Assembly: GCF_030269605.1 (NCBI RefSeq)
Contig: NZ_BSTQ01000012.1
Coordinates: 62,001-126,000, forward strand
Direction: 5' to 3'
DNA length: 64,000 nt
Source of the DNA: Lentzea sp. NBRC 105346
GTDB taxonomy: Bacteria > Actinomycetota > Actinomycetes > Mycobacteriales > Pseudonocardiaceae
The first letter of the stretch is position 1. Every line of letters starts with the position of its first letter. Shown here piece after piece: positions 1 to 10,901 of this stretch. The position numbers and the translations under genes are program-made. Below the pieces are notes generated by a model. The model worked only from the letters and a program-made list of their open reading frames with translations, was not told where the DNA came from and did no database searches.

Positions 1-497
1 TCGGTGCTCCAGCCGTACCACCGGATCTTGCCCGCGGCGACCAGTTCCTCGCACGCGTCCCGCAGCTCGAGAGCCAGCGGGAACTCCAGGTTCGTCAGGT
101 GCAGCTGGTAGACGTCGATGCGGTCGGTGCCGAGCCGCCGCAGCGACGCCTCGACCGCGGACCGCAGGTACTCCGGGGAGGCGTCCTCACCGGTCGCCTG
201 CTTGGTGCCGGCATCGAACGTGTAACCCCATTTGGAAGCGATCACGACGTCGTCGCGCACGTCACGCAAAGCCTCGCCGAGCACCGTCTCCGCGTGCCCG
301 CACCCGTAGGTGTCCGCGGTGTCGTAGAGCGTCACGCCCATCTCGAACGCCCGCCGCAGGGCCCGCACGGACTCGGCGTCGTCCGCCGGTCCCCAGCCGA
401 GCGGCTGGTCACCGCCCCACCACGGACCGCCCATCGCCCATGTGCCCACGCCCAGCGCGGACACCTCGATTCCCGAACGCCCCAGTGTTCGATTCAT
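1..497 (-). CDS. Aldo/keto reductase, partial (C-terminus outside window)
   Basis: This is an NADPH-dependent aldo/keto reductase of the YajO/YccK type. Reading leftward from ATG at 497 the protein begins MNRTLGRSGIEVSALGVGTW. It shows the catalytic-tetrad motifs DTADTYG (Asp, Tyr), ASKWGY (Lys) and QLHL (His), all expected of the TIM-barrel fold. About 165 residues are visible of a usual 310-330, so roughly half lies beyond the left edge. It is divergent from the LysE gene, with 77 bp between the starts. The substrate cannot be read from sequence. Two more aldo/keto reductases lie in the window at 25454 and 60027. Confidence 0.9.
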   Translation of the reverse strand, partial: MNRTLGRSGIEVSALGVGTWAMGGPWWGGDQPLGWGPADDAESVRALRRAFEMGVTLYDTADTYGCGHAETVLGEALRDVRDDVVIASKWGYTFDAGTKQATGEDASPEYLRSAVEASLRRLGTDRIDVYQLHLTNLEFPLALELRDACEELVAAGKIRWYGWST

Positions 498-574
498 GCA
501 CCTGATGCTGGCTCCTGGAGCGCGCTCCAGGTCAACCCTGAAACCCAGTTGCACCGACCAGCGACCATCAGAGC

Positions 575-1165
575 ATGTTGGACAACCTGGCCGCGCTGAT
601 CGCGGCGTCGTTCCTGATCGCACTGTCGCCCGGACCCGGCACGGCGCTGGTCCTGCGACAGTCGGTGCACGGGCGACGCGCGGCGCTGGCCACGGTCATC
701 GGCATGGAGGCCGGGGTCGCCTGCTGGGCGATCGCCGCGGCGCTCGGCCTGTCCGTGCTGCTCACGGCCTCGGAGGTCGCCTATCACGCGCTACGCATCG
801 GCGGCGCGCTGTTCCTGGTCTACCTGGGTGTGAAGGCGTTGCTCAGCAAGCCGCACGAGCTCACCGCACCGCCGGCGAGCAGCGCGTTCCGGTCCGGACT
901 GATCGTGAACCTGGCGAACCCGAAGCTGGGCGTCTTCGCGATCTCGTTCCTGCCGCAGTTCGTGCCGTCGGACAACACGAGCCTGCTGTTGCTGTTCGCG
1001 ATGGTGTGGGTCCTAGTGGACACGGCCTGGTACCTGGTCGTCGTCGGCATTCTGCACCGCATCCGCGCCTGGCTCAGCCGCTCGCGCGTCCGCCTTGCGC
1101 TGGAAAAGATCTCGGGCGGCGTGCTGCTGGCGCTCGGAGTCCGGCTGGTACTCGACCCGCGTTGA
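575..1165 (+). CDS. LysE/RhtB family amino-acid exporter
   Basis: This is a 196-residue inner-membrane protein of the LysE/RhtB family, which exports amino acids or related metabolites. The N-terminus carries the family signature SPGPGTALVLRQS after the first hydrophobic segment, and about six membrane segments can be traced (residues 5-25, 40-62, 68-88, 110-128, 140-162, 172-193). The motif NPKLGVFAISFLPQF in mid-protein is also typical. Length is normal for the family (190-220). The 3' end overlaps the convergent zinc-ribbon ORF by 153 bp, an unusually long overlap. The transported substrate is unknown. Confidence 0.88.
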   Translation: MLDNLAALIAASFLIALSPGPGTALVLRQSVHGRRAALATVIGMEAGVACWAIAAALGLSVLLTASEVAYHALRIGGALFLVYLGVKALLSKPHELTAPPASSAFRSGLIVNLANPKLGVFAISFLPQFVPSDNTSLLLLFAMVWVLVDTAWYLVVVGILHRIRAWLSRSRVRLALEKISGGVLLALGVRLVLDPR

Positions 1166-1747
1166 GATCGGGTCGCCCCGGCGCCAGAACAGCTCGGGGA
1201 GCCCGGCCAGCTCGGCCAGGTCGTGGCACTCGGCGAGGGCCGGATATCCGCCGGCGAGCACGTGGGCGCGGATCCGGTCCAGATGGTGCGGTTCGACGAC
1301 GTGGCCCGCGACCAGGAACGGCAGCAGCAACCGCCAGGTCTGCACGACGGTCGATCGGCGGCGGTGCGGTGCCCGCATCGCCGCTCGGGCGACGCGCAGC
1401 ATGTGCTCGTTGCCGTTCATGGTGTAGGGGTGCGCCGAGTGGTCCCACGACCACCGGCGTTCCTCGGTCACCGCGCACCGCACGCATTCGACCGGACCGG
1501 TGCCGAGCTCGGCGCCGCACCGCGAGCACGCGAGCAGCGTCATCGCCCAGTCGACGCAGGTCCACGGGTACTTTCCCACGTCGGCGCCGATCACCAGCTC
1601 GGCCAGTTCACGGTCCGCGAGCTGCTCCATGGATCGGAGGACTTCCCAGTCCGCCAACCAGAACTGGTCGAGCAGCTCGGCGCAGTACCGGCATTCGGGA
1701 TAGCCGCGGCCGGCCAGCTCGCCGCACGACGGGCACGCGGAGACCAC
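1013..1747 (-). CDS. Zinc-ribbon protein of unknown function
   Basis: I do not recognise a named family. From a GTG at 1747 the protein (about 244 residues) starts MVSACPSCGELAGRG and has three CxxC knuckles: CPSC, then CRYC, then CSRC with a partner CVRC. It therefore looks like two zinc ribbons within the first 100 residues. The middle is rich in Trp, Leu and His without membrane segments. The last 50 residues lie antisense to the LysE gene and have low complexity, so the true stop could reflect erosion or a long convergent overlap. An upstream in-frame extension to 1879 exists but would run into the thiC promoter, so the GTG just before the first CxxC is preferred. Confidence 0.6.
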   Translation of the reverse strand: MVSACPSCGELAGRGYPECRYCAELLDQFWLADWEVLRSMEQLADRELAELVIGADVGKYPWTCVDWAMTLLACSRCGAELGTGPVECVRCAVTEERRWSWDHSAHPYTMNGNEHMLRVARAAMRAPHRRRSTVVQTWRLLLPFLVAGHVVEPHHLDRIRAHVLAGGYPALAECHDLAELAGLPELFWRRGDPISTRVEYQPDSERQQHAARDLFQRKADARAAEPGADAVQNADDDQVPGRVH

Positions 1748-1830
1748 TGCGGGACGTTCGCCTCGTCGCGCGCCGGGTGGGTACGGCTGGTGATCAGCCA
1801 CGCGGGAAAGAGTAGGCCCAAACCGCCCCC

Positions 1831-1860
1831 TTGGCAGCCACGGCGCGCCCTGGCTATGGT
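1831..1860 (+). promoter_or_regulatory. Probable promoter of thiC operon
   Basis: A -35-like TTGGCA (1831-1836) and a -10-like TATGGT (1855-1860) are separated by 18 bp. The predicted start, near 1867, lies just before the TPP riboswitch, which is where a thiC promoter would be expected. Both hexamers resemble housekeeping-sigma sites of actinobacteria. Confidence 0.5.
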
Positions 1861-1877
1861 CGGACGGACAACTCAAC

Positions 1878-3611
<1,734 letters not shown>

Positions 3612-3615
3612 CGGA

Positions 3616-4428
3616 ATGACCACGCCACCTCGTGTCCTCACCATCGCCGGATCCGACTCCGGCGGTGGTGCGGGCATCCAGGCCGACCTCCGCACGCTCT
3701 TCGCGTGCGGGGTGCACGGCTGCACCGCGGTCACCGCCGTGACCGTGCAGAACTCCTTGGGCGTCACGGACTTCGTGGAGATCCCACCGTCCGTCGTCGC
3801 CGCTCAGATCATCTCGGTGGTCGAGGACATCGGCGTGCAGGCCGCCAAGACCGGCATGCTCGCGTCCGCTCAGATCATCGAGGCGATCGCACCCGCGCTC
3901 GACGAGGTCGGGATCGGCGGGTCCGGTATCCCGTTCGTCGTCGACCCGGTCGCCGCGTCCATGCACGGCAACCAGCTGCTGGCCGACAGCGCGCTGGACG
4001 CGTTGCGGGGGCTGCTGTTCCCGCGCGCGACCCTGGTCACGCCCAACCTCGACGAGGTGCGACTGATCACCGGGATCACCGTGCGGGACCGCGACGACCA
4101 GCGCAAGGCGGCCGAGGCGCTGCACGCGCTCGGCCCGCAGTGGGTGCTGGTCAAGGGCGGGCACATGTGGGACGACCCCGAGTGCCTGGACCTGCTGTTC
4201 GACGGCCGGGACTTCATCGAGCTGCCGGGTCCGCGTTACGAAACCAAGCACACGCACGGGTCCGGCGACACGCTCGCGTCGTCGATCAGCTCGGCGCTCG
4301 CCCGCGGCGCGGATGTGCCGGAGGCCGTGCGGTTCGGCAAGGACTTCATCGTGAAGTCGGTCGAGGCGTCCTACCCGCTGGGCGGCGGCGTCGGCCCGGT
4401 GTCGCCGATGTGGCGGCTCGACAGGTAG
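3616..4428 (+). CDS. thiD: Hydroxymethylpyrimidine/phosphomethylpyrimidine kinase ThiD
   Basis: ThiD phosphorylates HMP and HMP-P to HMP pyrophosphate, the partner of the thiazole in ThiE. The 270-residue ribokinase-fold protein starts [24 protein letters not shown], the standard ThiD N-terminus. It also has [15 protein letters not shown] and the C-terminal [12 protein letters not shown], where the Asp is the catalytic base and the Gly-rich stretch the anion hole. It lacks the C-terminal ThiE or TenA domain seen in some fused ThiD proteins. Its last 58 bp overlap the convergent TetR gene. Confidence 0.96.
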   Translation: MTTPPRVLTIAGSDSGGGAGIQADLRTLFACGVHGCTAVTAVTVQNSLGVTDFVEIPPSVVAAQIISVVEDIGVQAAKTGMLASAQIIEAIAPALDEVGIGGSGIPFVVDPVAASMHGNQLLADSALDALRGLLFPRATLVTPNLDEVRLITGITVRDRDDQRKAAEALHALGPQWVLVKGGHMWDDPECLDLLFDGRDFIELPGPRYETKHTHGSGDTLASSISSALARGADVPEAVRFGKDFIVKSVEASYPLGGGVGPVSPMWRLDR

Positions 4429-4916
4429 TGCTCGTACATGGCCCGGAGATCGGTGGTCTCCGGGTCGAGCAGCCACACCGTCAGCGCGCCTTCCAGGAAC
4501 GCGATCAGCTCGGTCGCGCCCGCGTCACCCAGTTCGGCCGCGAAATGCCCGCGCAGCAAGCGGTTGCGCGCCCGGAACCGGTCTCGCACCGCCGAGTCGG
4601 TCGCGATGTGCTCGGCCTGCAGCACGGTGTGCAGTGTCGCGAGTCCCTTGTGCGCCATCGTGTACTCGGCGTCCTCGAGCAACGCCTCACGCAGGCTCCG
4701 GCTACCGACCCGCGCGGCGGCACGCGCGTCGAACTCGTCCAGGACGGCCTTGAGCAGGTTCTCCTTCGAACCGAAGTGGTGGATCACCGCGGACGGCGTC
4801 ACGCCGGCGATCTTGGCGATGGCCGCGACACCCGTGCCCGCGTACCCGTTGCGCCCGAACAGCTCGATCGCGGCGTCGACGATCTCGCGGCGTCGCTCGA
4901 CGCCGCGCTGCTGCAC
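4371..4916 (-). CDS. TetR-family transcriptional regulator
   Basis: This is a 181-residue TetR-type repressor. The helix-turn-helix is at residues 8-52 (RREIVDAAIELFGRNGYAGTG, then VTPSAVIHHFGSKENLLKAV). The C-terminal ligand domain has no recognisable subfamily. GTG at 4916 is chosen because it follows AAGGGA by five bases and fits the usual TetR N-terminus. An in-frame ATG at 4976 would add 20 residues and overlap the start of the divergent SRPBCC gene. It probably controls itself and the divergent gene through the 58-bp gap. It overlaps the thiD 3' end by 58 bp. Confidence 0.85.
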   Translation of the reverse strand: MQQRGVERRREIVDAAIELFGRNGYAGTGVAAIAKIAGVTPSAVIHHFGSKENLLKAVLDEFDARAAARVGSRSLREALLEDAEYTMAHKGLATLHTVLQAEHIATDSAVRDRFRARNRLLRGHFAAELGDAGATELIAFLEGALTVWLLDPETTDLRAMYEHYLSSRHIGDTGPTPPPSG

Positions 4917-4974
4917 CTGTCCCTTGATCCCGACGATGAAAACAACTTTACCGAGCCCATTAGACTGAACAACC

Positions 4975-5400
4975 ATGCAGGAAAATGAGGTCAGGACAGA
5001 GCTGGTCATCCCCGCGCCGATCAACGACGTGTGGGAGGTGCTGGTGGACTTCTCCGCCTATTCCACGTGGAACCCGGTGATGGAGTACATGCTGGTGGAC
5101 GGCACGCGCACGAAGGTGCGGGCGGGTAAGGGCACGCCGTTCGCACGGGACTTCGAGGGCGAGATCACCTCGAAGGAGCCCTACGTGCTGAGGTCGCAGG
5201 GCGGTGATCCCGAGCAGTTCTTCGGCAGGCACCGCTGGGAGCTGCACGAGCACCCCGGCGGCACCCGCCTCGTGAACGCGGAGGAGTTCAGCGGTCCCAT
5301 GGCCGAGGCCGTGCTCGCCCAGACCCGCGACGTGCTCGTTCGTGAGTTCGACGCCTTCAACGAGGCCCTACTTGCTGTCCTCGCCGACCAGCGTCTCTAG
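4975..5400 (+). CDS. SRPBCC (START-like) small protein
   Basis: This 141-residue protein has the SRPBCC helix-grip fold: VIPAPINDVWEVLVDFSAYSTWNP at the N-terminus, then strand-rich sequence and a long C-terminal helix. The family binds hydrophobic ligands and includes polyketide cyclases, but the role here is unknown. A -10-like TAGACT at 4961-4966 lies 8 bp before the ATG, so the message may be leaderless. It is divergent from the TetR gene, which likely controls it, and overlaps the convergent MarR gene by 33 bp. Confidence 0.85.
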   Translation: MQENEVRTELVIPAPINDVWEVLVDFSAYSTWNPVMEYMLVDGTRTKVRAGKGTPFARDFEGEITSKEPYVLRSQGGDPEQFFGRHRWELHEHPGGTRLVNAEEFSGPMAEAVLAQTRDVLVREFDAFNEALLAVLADQRL

Positions 5401-5820
5401 CGCGTCGAGGGCGCTGACCAGCGCGGCCTGGTGCTCCGGCGCCAGCTGCTCGATCCGGCGCTGCAGTTCGCGCACGCGGGCGGACCGCACGCCGGACACC
5501 ATCGTCTCGCCCTCGGGCGTCGGCGTGGCGAGCCAGGCGCGGCCGTCCTGCGGGTCCGGCTCGCGCTTGACGTAGCCGGCCTCGACGAGGGCGGCGACGA
5601 TGCGGGAGAGCGTCGGCGGGGCGACGCCCTCCTTCGTCGCGAGGTCGCCCAGCCGCATGGGCCCGCAGCGGGCGAGGGTGGCCAGCGCGGAGACCGCGCC
5701 GGGGCCGAGTCCAGGGGATCCGGTGCGGCGCAGCAACCGGGCCAGCCGGCCGATCGCCAGGTACAGGCGCGCGGTCGCGTCCTCGACCTCGGCGTCAATG
5801 GGGGCCGTCACGGCTCTCAT
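5368..5820 (-). CDS. MarR-family transcriptional regulator
   Basis: This is a 150-residue winged-helix regulator. It has the MarR core: a dimerisation helix ([14 protein letters not shown]), then RLGDLATKEGVAPPTLSRIVAALVEAGYVKREPDPQDGRA at about residues 55-95, ending in the wing with the DxRA-like DGRAWLA. The ATG at 5820 is preceded by AGGAGG, which decides the start over the longer upstream frame. No dedicated target is visible. It is followed on the same strand by nothing, since the SRPBCC gene converges on it. Confidence 0.88.
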   Translation of the reverse strand: MRAVTAPIDAEVEDATARLYLAIGRLARLLRRTGSPGLGPGAVSALATLARCGPMRLGDLATKEGVAPPTLSRIVAALVEAGYVKREPDPQDGRAWLATPTPEGETMVSGVRSARVRELQRRIEQLAPEHQAALVSALDALETLVGEDSK

Positions 5821-5909
5821 GTCCTCCTGTGGTGATGAGCTCGCGCCGCGCGCGGCCACGCGTGCGGCGGGGTAATGCTCAAGGTTACCCATCGCCCAGG
5901 GAAGACGGC

Positions 5910-6863
<954 letters not shown>

Positions 6864-6867
<4 letters not shown>

Positions 6868-7856
6868 GGTGTTCCTCCCTTGAGCAGTTCGAGGACCCGC
6901 GCCGCCGTCAGCGGCGCCAGCAGCAGACCGTTGCGGTGGTGACCGCACGCGGCGATGACGCCGGGCTCCAGCCAGTCGACGATCGGCACGTTGTCCGGGC
7001 TGCCCGCGCGGAACCCGACCGCGCACTCGGCGAGCGCGTACTCGGCGATGCCCGGCAGCACGGTTTCCGCGTCCCGCAACAGGTCTCGCACGCCGGCGAC
7101 CGTCACGTCGGTGTCGAACCCGGCTTCGTACTGGGTGGCGCCGACGACGACCCCGTCGTTGCGCGGCACGATGTACACCGGCCGCCCGGACACCGAAGCG
7201 CGGATCGTGTGCGTTGGTGGCGGCAGCGCCCCGGAACGTCTTGTCAGGCGCAGGATCTCGCCCTTCACCGGTCGGATCACGTCCTTCAGCGCCGGATGCA
7301 GGGCTCCGCTCCACGCCCCCGCCGCGATCACCGTGAACCGTCCGTCCACATTGGAATTGAAGGTGACCCCGGTCTCGACGCAAGCCTTGCGCAGCGCGGA
7401 AAGCAGCTCGCGGTTGTCCACCGCCAGATCTCCCGGCGCGAACACCCCGCCGCGCACCGCCGGCCCCAACGCCGGCTCCACCTGTCGGATCGCCCTATTG
7501 TTCAACAATTCTACTTCACCATTGTTGAACAATCCCTCAATACGACGAAGTTCGGCCAGGTCGCCGGGCAAAGTCCCGACCACGATCGTCCCATTGTTGA
7601 ACAATTCTACGTTCAGCTCAGCGGCGAACCCCGGCCACCGAGCCAGCGCCGCAACACCTTGCGCGGTAACGGTTTCCTCACCCGGCCAAGCCTCTGAGAC
7701 GGGCGCGAGCATGCCGCCCGCGACGACCGAACCGCCGTGCGGCGAGCCGAGATCGTGCACGTTCACGGAGAACCCGTCGCGCGCGGCGAACCACGCCACG
7801 GACAGGCCGATGACACCGCCGCCGAGGACGGACACTTCTACGGTCAAGGCATTCAC
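6864..7856 (-). CDS. thiO: Glycine oxidase ThiO
   Basis: ThiO is an FAD-dependent oxidase that turns glycine into dehydroglycine (iminoacetate) for thiazole synthesis. The 330-residue protein opens with the dinucleotide-binding motif VLGGGVIGLSVAW, carries VIAAGAWSG in the middle, and ends with the DAO-family CGHHRNGLLLAP motif. The annotated GTG at 7856 sits only two bases from the GGGAG of the riboswitch. A TTG at 7847 has better spacing (10 bases) and may be the real start. Codons for residues about 84-120 are unusually AT-rich and encode three related patches, ELFNNG, GLFNNG and ELLNNR (see the repeat at 7497). Confidence 0.95.
7497..7605. repeat. Three 13-bp near-palindromes inside thiO
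   Basis: The 13-mer ATTGTTCAACAAT occurs at 7497-7509. Its reverse complement ATTGTTGAACAAT occurs at 7521-7533 and 7593-7605. The copies at 7497 and 7593 are both followed by TCTAC. Each copy is itself palindromic apart from the central base. They stand out as AT-rich islands in a high-GC gene and are translated in frame as (E/G)L(F/L)NN. They could be protein-binding operators, a small palindromic mobile unit, or a local duplication. Confidence 0.9.
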
Positions 7857-7860
7857 GCTC

Positions 7861-7948
7861 CCTGCGCCGGCATGACCCGGATCAGGTTCGACGGTCGGAG
7901 CGAACCACGCTCCCTCTCAGCCCGGTGTTCTCCAGGCTCCCGTGCGGA
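7861..7948 (-). promoter_or_regulatory. TPP riboswitch controlling thiO-thiS-thiG
   Basis: Read on the minus strand, the element has CACGGGAGCCTGGAG, then CCGGGCTGAGAGGGAGC, a short hairpin with GTGGTTCGCTCC, and then ACCTGATCCGGGTCATGCCGG with GCGCAGGGAGC at its 3' end. These are the conserved THI-box segments. The terminal AGGGAG doubles as the ribosome binding site of thiO, so repression by thiamine pyrophosphate is expected at translation. Confidence 0.95.
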
Positions 7949-7957
7949 CCAAGCCCC

Positions 7958-7974
7958 ACCGTAACGGTTACCGT
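7958..7974. promoter_or_regulatory. Overlapping divergent -10 regions of thiE and thiO operon
   Basis: The 11-bp palindrome GTAACGGTTAC (7961-7971) gives a -10-like TACCGT on the plus strand (7969-7974), 7 bp before the thiE GTG. On the minus strand it gives TACGGT (7963-7958), just before the thiO riboswitch. No convincing -35 is seen for either. Confidence 0.35.
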
Positions 7975-7980
7975 GCGAGC

Positions 7981-8628
7981 GTGCCAGGACTCGACGGAAA
8001 CCTGATCAGGCAACGACTCGCCGACGCGAACCTGTACCTCTGCACCCCGAACCGCCCGGACCTCGCGGAGTTCGTGGACGCGGCGCTCGCGGGCGGCGTC
8101 GACATCGTGCAGCTGCGCGACAAGTCGTTGGAGGCCAAGCAGGAGATCGCCGCGCTCGAACAGATCGCGGGCATCTGCGAGGATCGGGGTGCGCTGCTCG
8201 CCGTCAACGACCGCGCGGACGTCGCGTACGCGGTGAAGGCGGACGTGCTGCACCTCGGCCAGGACGACCTGCCGGTGGCGATCGCGCGCCACGTCGTGGG
8301 CGAGAAGATGGTCATCGGCCGCTCCACGCACGACGTGGACCAGATGCGCGCCGCGTCCACCCAGCACGGCGCGGACTACTTCTGCACCGGCCCGTGCTGG
8401 CCGACGCCGACGAAGCCGGGCCGCCCGGCCCCCGGACTCGATCTGGTCAAAGCCACCAGGGGCTGCATCCGCCCCTGGTTCGCCATCGGCGGCATCGACC
8501 AGTCGAACCTCAGTCAGGTGCTCGAGGCCGGCGCGACCCGCGTCGTCGTCGTGCGCGCCATCACCGAGGCCGAGGACCCCAAGACCGCGGCAGAGTCGTT
8601 GAAATTTGAACTAAATCGCGTACGCTGA
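7981..8628 (+). CDS. thiE: Thiamine-phosphate synthase ThiE
   Basis: ThiE couples HMP pyrophosphate to thiazole phosphate to give thiamine phosphate. The 215-residue TIM-barrel protein has [43 protein letters not shown], and a [13 protein letters not shown] segment matching the pyrophosphate-binding GPxxPTxTK motif. It ends with FAIGGI and RVVVVRAI. The GTG at 7981 lies 7 bp after a -10-like TACCGT, so the message may be leaderless and independent of a riboswitch, unlike the other thi genes here. No thiL is seen in the window. Confidence 0.95.
   Translation: MPGLDGNLIRQRLADANLYLCTPNRPDLAEFVDAALAGGVDIVQLRDKSLEAKQEIAALEQIAGICEDRGALLAVNDRADVAYAVKADVLHLGQDDLPVAIARHVVGEKMVIGRSTHDVDQMRAASTQHGADYFCTGPCWPTPTKPGRPAPGLDLVKATRGCIRPWFAIGGIDQSNLSQVLEAGATRVVVVRAITEAEDPKTAAESLKFELNRVR
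8599..8626 (+). promoter_or_regulatory. Promoter for leaderless dioxygenase gene
   Basis: TTGAAA (8599-8604) and TACGCT (8621-8626) are 16 bp apart. The expected start falls at about 8634, exactly on the GTG of the next gene. The promoter lies inside the last codons of thiE. Confidence 0.5.
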
Positions 8629-8633
8629 GAGGC

Positions 8634-9392
8634 GTGACCGCACCTGTCCTGTACCTGAGCCACGGCGCTCCTCCGCTGGCTGACGACGAGCGGTGGACCA
8701 AGGAGCTCCGGGACTGGTCCGCCGCCCTCCCGCGCCCGGAGGCCGTCCTGATGGTCTCCGCGCACTGGGAGGAGGCGCCGACGACGATCGGTGCCACCAC
8801 GACCGTGCCGCTGACGTACGACTTCTGGGGCTTCCCACAGCGCTATTACCAGGTGAAGTACCCGGCGCCCGGCGCTCCGGAGCTGGCGGACGACGTCCGC
8901 AAGCTGCTCGGCCACGTCGCCCAGGACGAGACGCGCGGGCTCGACCATGGCGCGTACGTCCCATTGAAGGAGATGTTCCCGGACGCCGACGTGCCGGTGC
9001 TGCAGATGTCCATGCCGACGCTGGACCCGCGCGAGCTGCACGAGATCGGCCGCAGGCTGGCGCCGTTGCGCGACCAGAACGTCCTGATCGTCGGCAGCGG
9101 CTTCATGACGCACAACCTGAGCTGCGTGAACTTCCCGGCGGGCCCGGACTACGAGCCGCCGTCGTGGTCGAAGGAGTTCGACGACTGGGCGAACGAGCGG
9201 CTGAGCGAGGGTGACGTGGACGCGTTGCTGGACTTCGAGGTGAAGGCACCCGCGGCCGGGATCGCGCATCCGCGCACCGAGCACTTCGCACCGCTGTTCG
9301 TGGCACTCGGCGCGGCGACGCACGAGAAAGCCCGTACCAGCGTTGAAGGCTTCTGGTACGGGCTCTCGAAACGGTCTGTTCAGTTCAGCTGA
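8634..9392 (+). CDS. DODA-type extradiol dioxygenase family protein (LigB fold)
   Basis: This 252-residue protein belongs to the class III extradiol dioxygenase family (YgiD/DODA), which opens catechol-type rings with a non-heme metal. Metal-ligand and active-site motifs are visible: LYLSHGAPPL near the N-terminus, VSAHWE, LDHGAYVPLKEMFPDADVPV around residue 105, and GSGFMTHNL around residue 160. Length is normal. It stands alone, probably with its own promoter and no leader. The substrate is not identifiable; members act on caffeate, L-DOPA or related catechols. Confidence 0.88.
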   Translation: MTAPVLYLSHGAPPLADDERWTKELRDWSAALPRPEAVLMVSAHWEEAPTTIGATTTVPLTYDFWGFPQRYYQVKYPAPGAPELADDVRKLLGHVAQDETRGLDHGAYVPLKEMFPDADVPVLQMSMPTLDPRELHEIGRRLAPLRDQNVLIVGSGFMTHNLSCVNFPAGPDYEPPSWSKEFDDWANERLSEGDVDALLDFEVKAPAAGIAHPRTEHFAPLFVALGAATHEKARTSVEGFWYGLSKRSVQFS

Positions 9393-10544
9393 TCATCCGG
9401 TCACGAGGCGCAGGCCGTAGCGCTGCAGGATCGGGTTGACTGGCTGGAAATACGTGGTGCCGCCGGAGGTGCAGTTGCCGGAACCACCGGAGGTCACGCC
9501 CTGGGCCTGACCGAAGCCGGTGCCCGCCACCCACGAACCACCGGAGTCACCCGGCTCCGCGCAGGCGCTCGTCTTGGTGAGGCCGCGCACCTGGCCCTGC
9601 GCGTAGTTGACGGTCTGGTTGTAGGCCTGGACCCGGCCACAACGCCAGCCGGTGGTCGAGCCGGAGCGGCAGATCGTCGCGCCGATCGCGGCCACGGTCG
9701 AGCCCTTCACGATCACGTTCGCGCCTCCGTAGTGGTTGACCCACGGGCGAGGCGTCCAGTTCGAGTTGGTCCGGACCCACGCGTAGTCGTTGCCGGGGAA
9801 CACGCTGGCCGCGAAGGTGCCCTGGGAGACGCGGTTGTAGCCCTGGGTCGCGGTGCCCGCGCGACCACAGTGGCCGGCGATCACGAAGCCGCCCTGGACG
9901 GAGAACCCGAGCGAGCAGCGTCCGCCGCCCATGTAGACCGCGTCACCGCCGCGCAGGTCGTACAGCGGCGTCGGCGACTCGGTCACCTCGGCGACCTGGA
10001 CCGCGGGGCTGATCGACCGGACGGTCTTCAGGAACGCCTCGGTGGCGGCGTCGCGCTGGGTCTTGTTGACCTCGACCACGACGCTGTTGGTCTGGTCGTC
10101 GACCCGCCAGCTCGTGACGCTCGACGGCGCCTTCAGCACGTCCAGAACAGTCTTGGTGCCGTTGAGTTGCTGCTGCGAGTACTTGACGGTCCTCACATCG
10201 GCGCCGTCGACGGTAACGCCGGGCTTGGTTGAGGCGATCTGCAACTTGCCGGACGACTGGTCGATCCAAGCGCCGCCGAACGCCTCGCCGAGTTGAGACT
10301 TGGCGGAGTTCTCGATGGAGCCGGACCGCTCATCGCTGGCGAGACGGACGCGTGCTTGATCGGCGTTCAGGCCCAGATCCCGCTGGACCGCCTGGAGCAA
10401 CTCGGACGGGTAGCTCTCCGTGTTGGAACTGGTAGCCCCGGCGGGTGCGGCAGGGTCCGCAAACGCCGGTACGCTGAGAGCAGTCACGACTCCGGTGGCG
10501 AGCAACACGGCACCGGTTAAACGGGCCGCACTCGTGCGGTTCAT
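9393..10544 (-). CDS. Secreted S1 protease, alpha-lytic/streptogrisin type with pro-region
   Basis: This is a 383-residue secreted serine protease precursor. It has a signal peptide (1-29, cleavage near AFADPA), an alpha-lytic-protease pro-region (about 45-195) that assists folding, and a mature chymotrypsin-fold domain beginning near residue 195. The catalytic triad is visible as His225 (IAGHCG), Asp253 (NDYAWV) and Ser334 (PGDSGGSW). Cysteines pair as expected for the family: 210/226, 292/302 and 328/358. There is no C-terminal carbohydrate-binding domain. It likely digests extracellular protein. Confidence 0.96.
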   Translation of the reverse strand: MNRTSAARLTGAVLLATGVVTALSVPAFADPAAPAGATSSNTESYPSELLQAVQRDLGLNADQARVRLASDERSGSIENSAKSQLGEAFGGAWIDQSSGKLQIASTKPGVTVDGADVRTVKYSQQQLNGTKTVLDVLKAPSSVTSWRVDDQTNSVVVEVNKTQRDAATEAFLKTVRSISPAVQVAEVTESPTPLYDLRGGDAVYMGGGRCSLGFSVQGGFVIAGHCGRAGTATQGYNRVSQGTFAASVFPGNDYAWVRTNSNWTPRPWVNHYGGANVIVKGSTVAAIGATICRSGSTTGWRCGRVQAYNQTVNYAQGQVRGLTKTSACAEPGDSGGSWVAGTGFGQAQGVTSGGSGNCTSGGTTYFQPVNPILQRYGLRLVTG

Positions 10545-10901
10545 CAGACGTCTCCCTCATCTTCGGGTGCAGGGGTGCCCGAGAGCTGGTTGCAGGGACC
10601 TCTCTCGGGTGCTCTAGGGGGACGGGTGGTGGGGCGGCGGCAGGGGTCGCCCCACCCCTCCAACTCTCGTTTCCTCGTTCTTCCGGGCGCTGCGCGTCAG
10701 TGGATCAGCCACGAGCTGCATCACGCCCTCCTCCCAGGCCTCCTCGAACAGCCGATCCGTGTCGCCCATTCGAGTGAAGTTATGAGCCTGTTATCTATAA
10801 CGGCAGGGGCCAACTGTGGTCGAAGTGTGTCACAGCTCACGACTGATCAACTGCGCTCCGTAGCCCTTGACAGTTAACGCGACCACGAATCGGTGAAACG
10901 A
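10545..10901. other. Intergenic region upstream of the S1 protease
   Basis: These 357 bp hold no supported gene. An AT-rich stretch at about 10783-10803 (reading TTATAGATAACAGG on the minus strand) is the best place for the protease promoter. It would leave a leader of more than 200 bases. A TTGACA at 10867-10872 on the plus strand has no matching -10 and no gene to serve. A weak hairpin GGTGA...TCACC (10892-10906) sits at the end of the upstream membrane-protein gene. Confidence 0.5.

Noticed and set aside
7494-7610. Frameshift or foreign insertion disrupting thiO
   Set aside because: The reading frame is intact across the AT-rich repeats and all ThiO motifs are present on both sides. Kept as a repeat finding instead.
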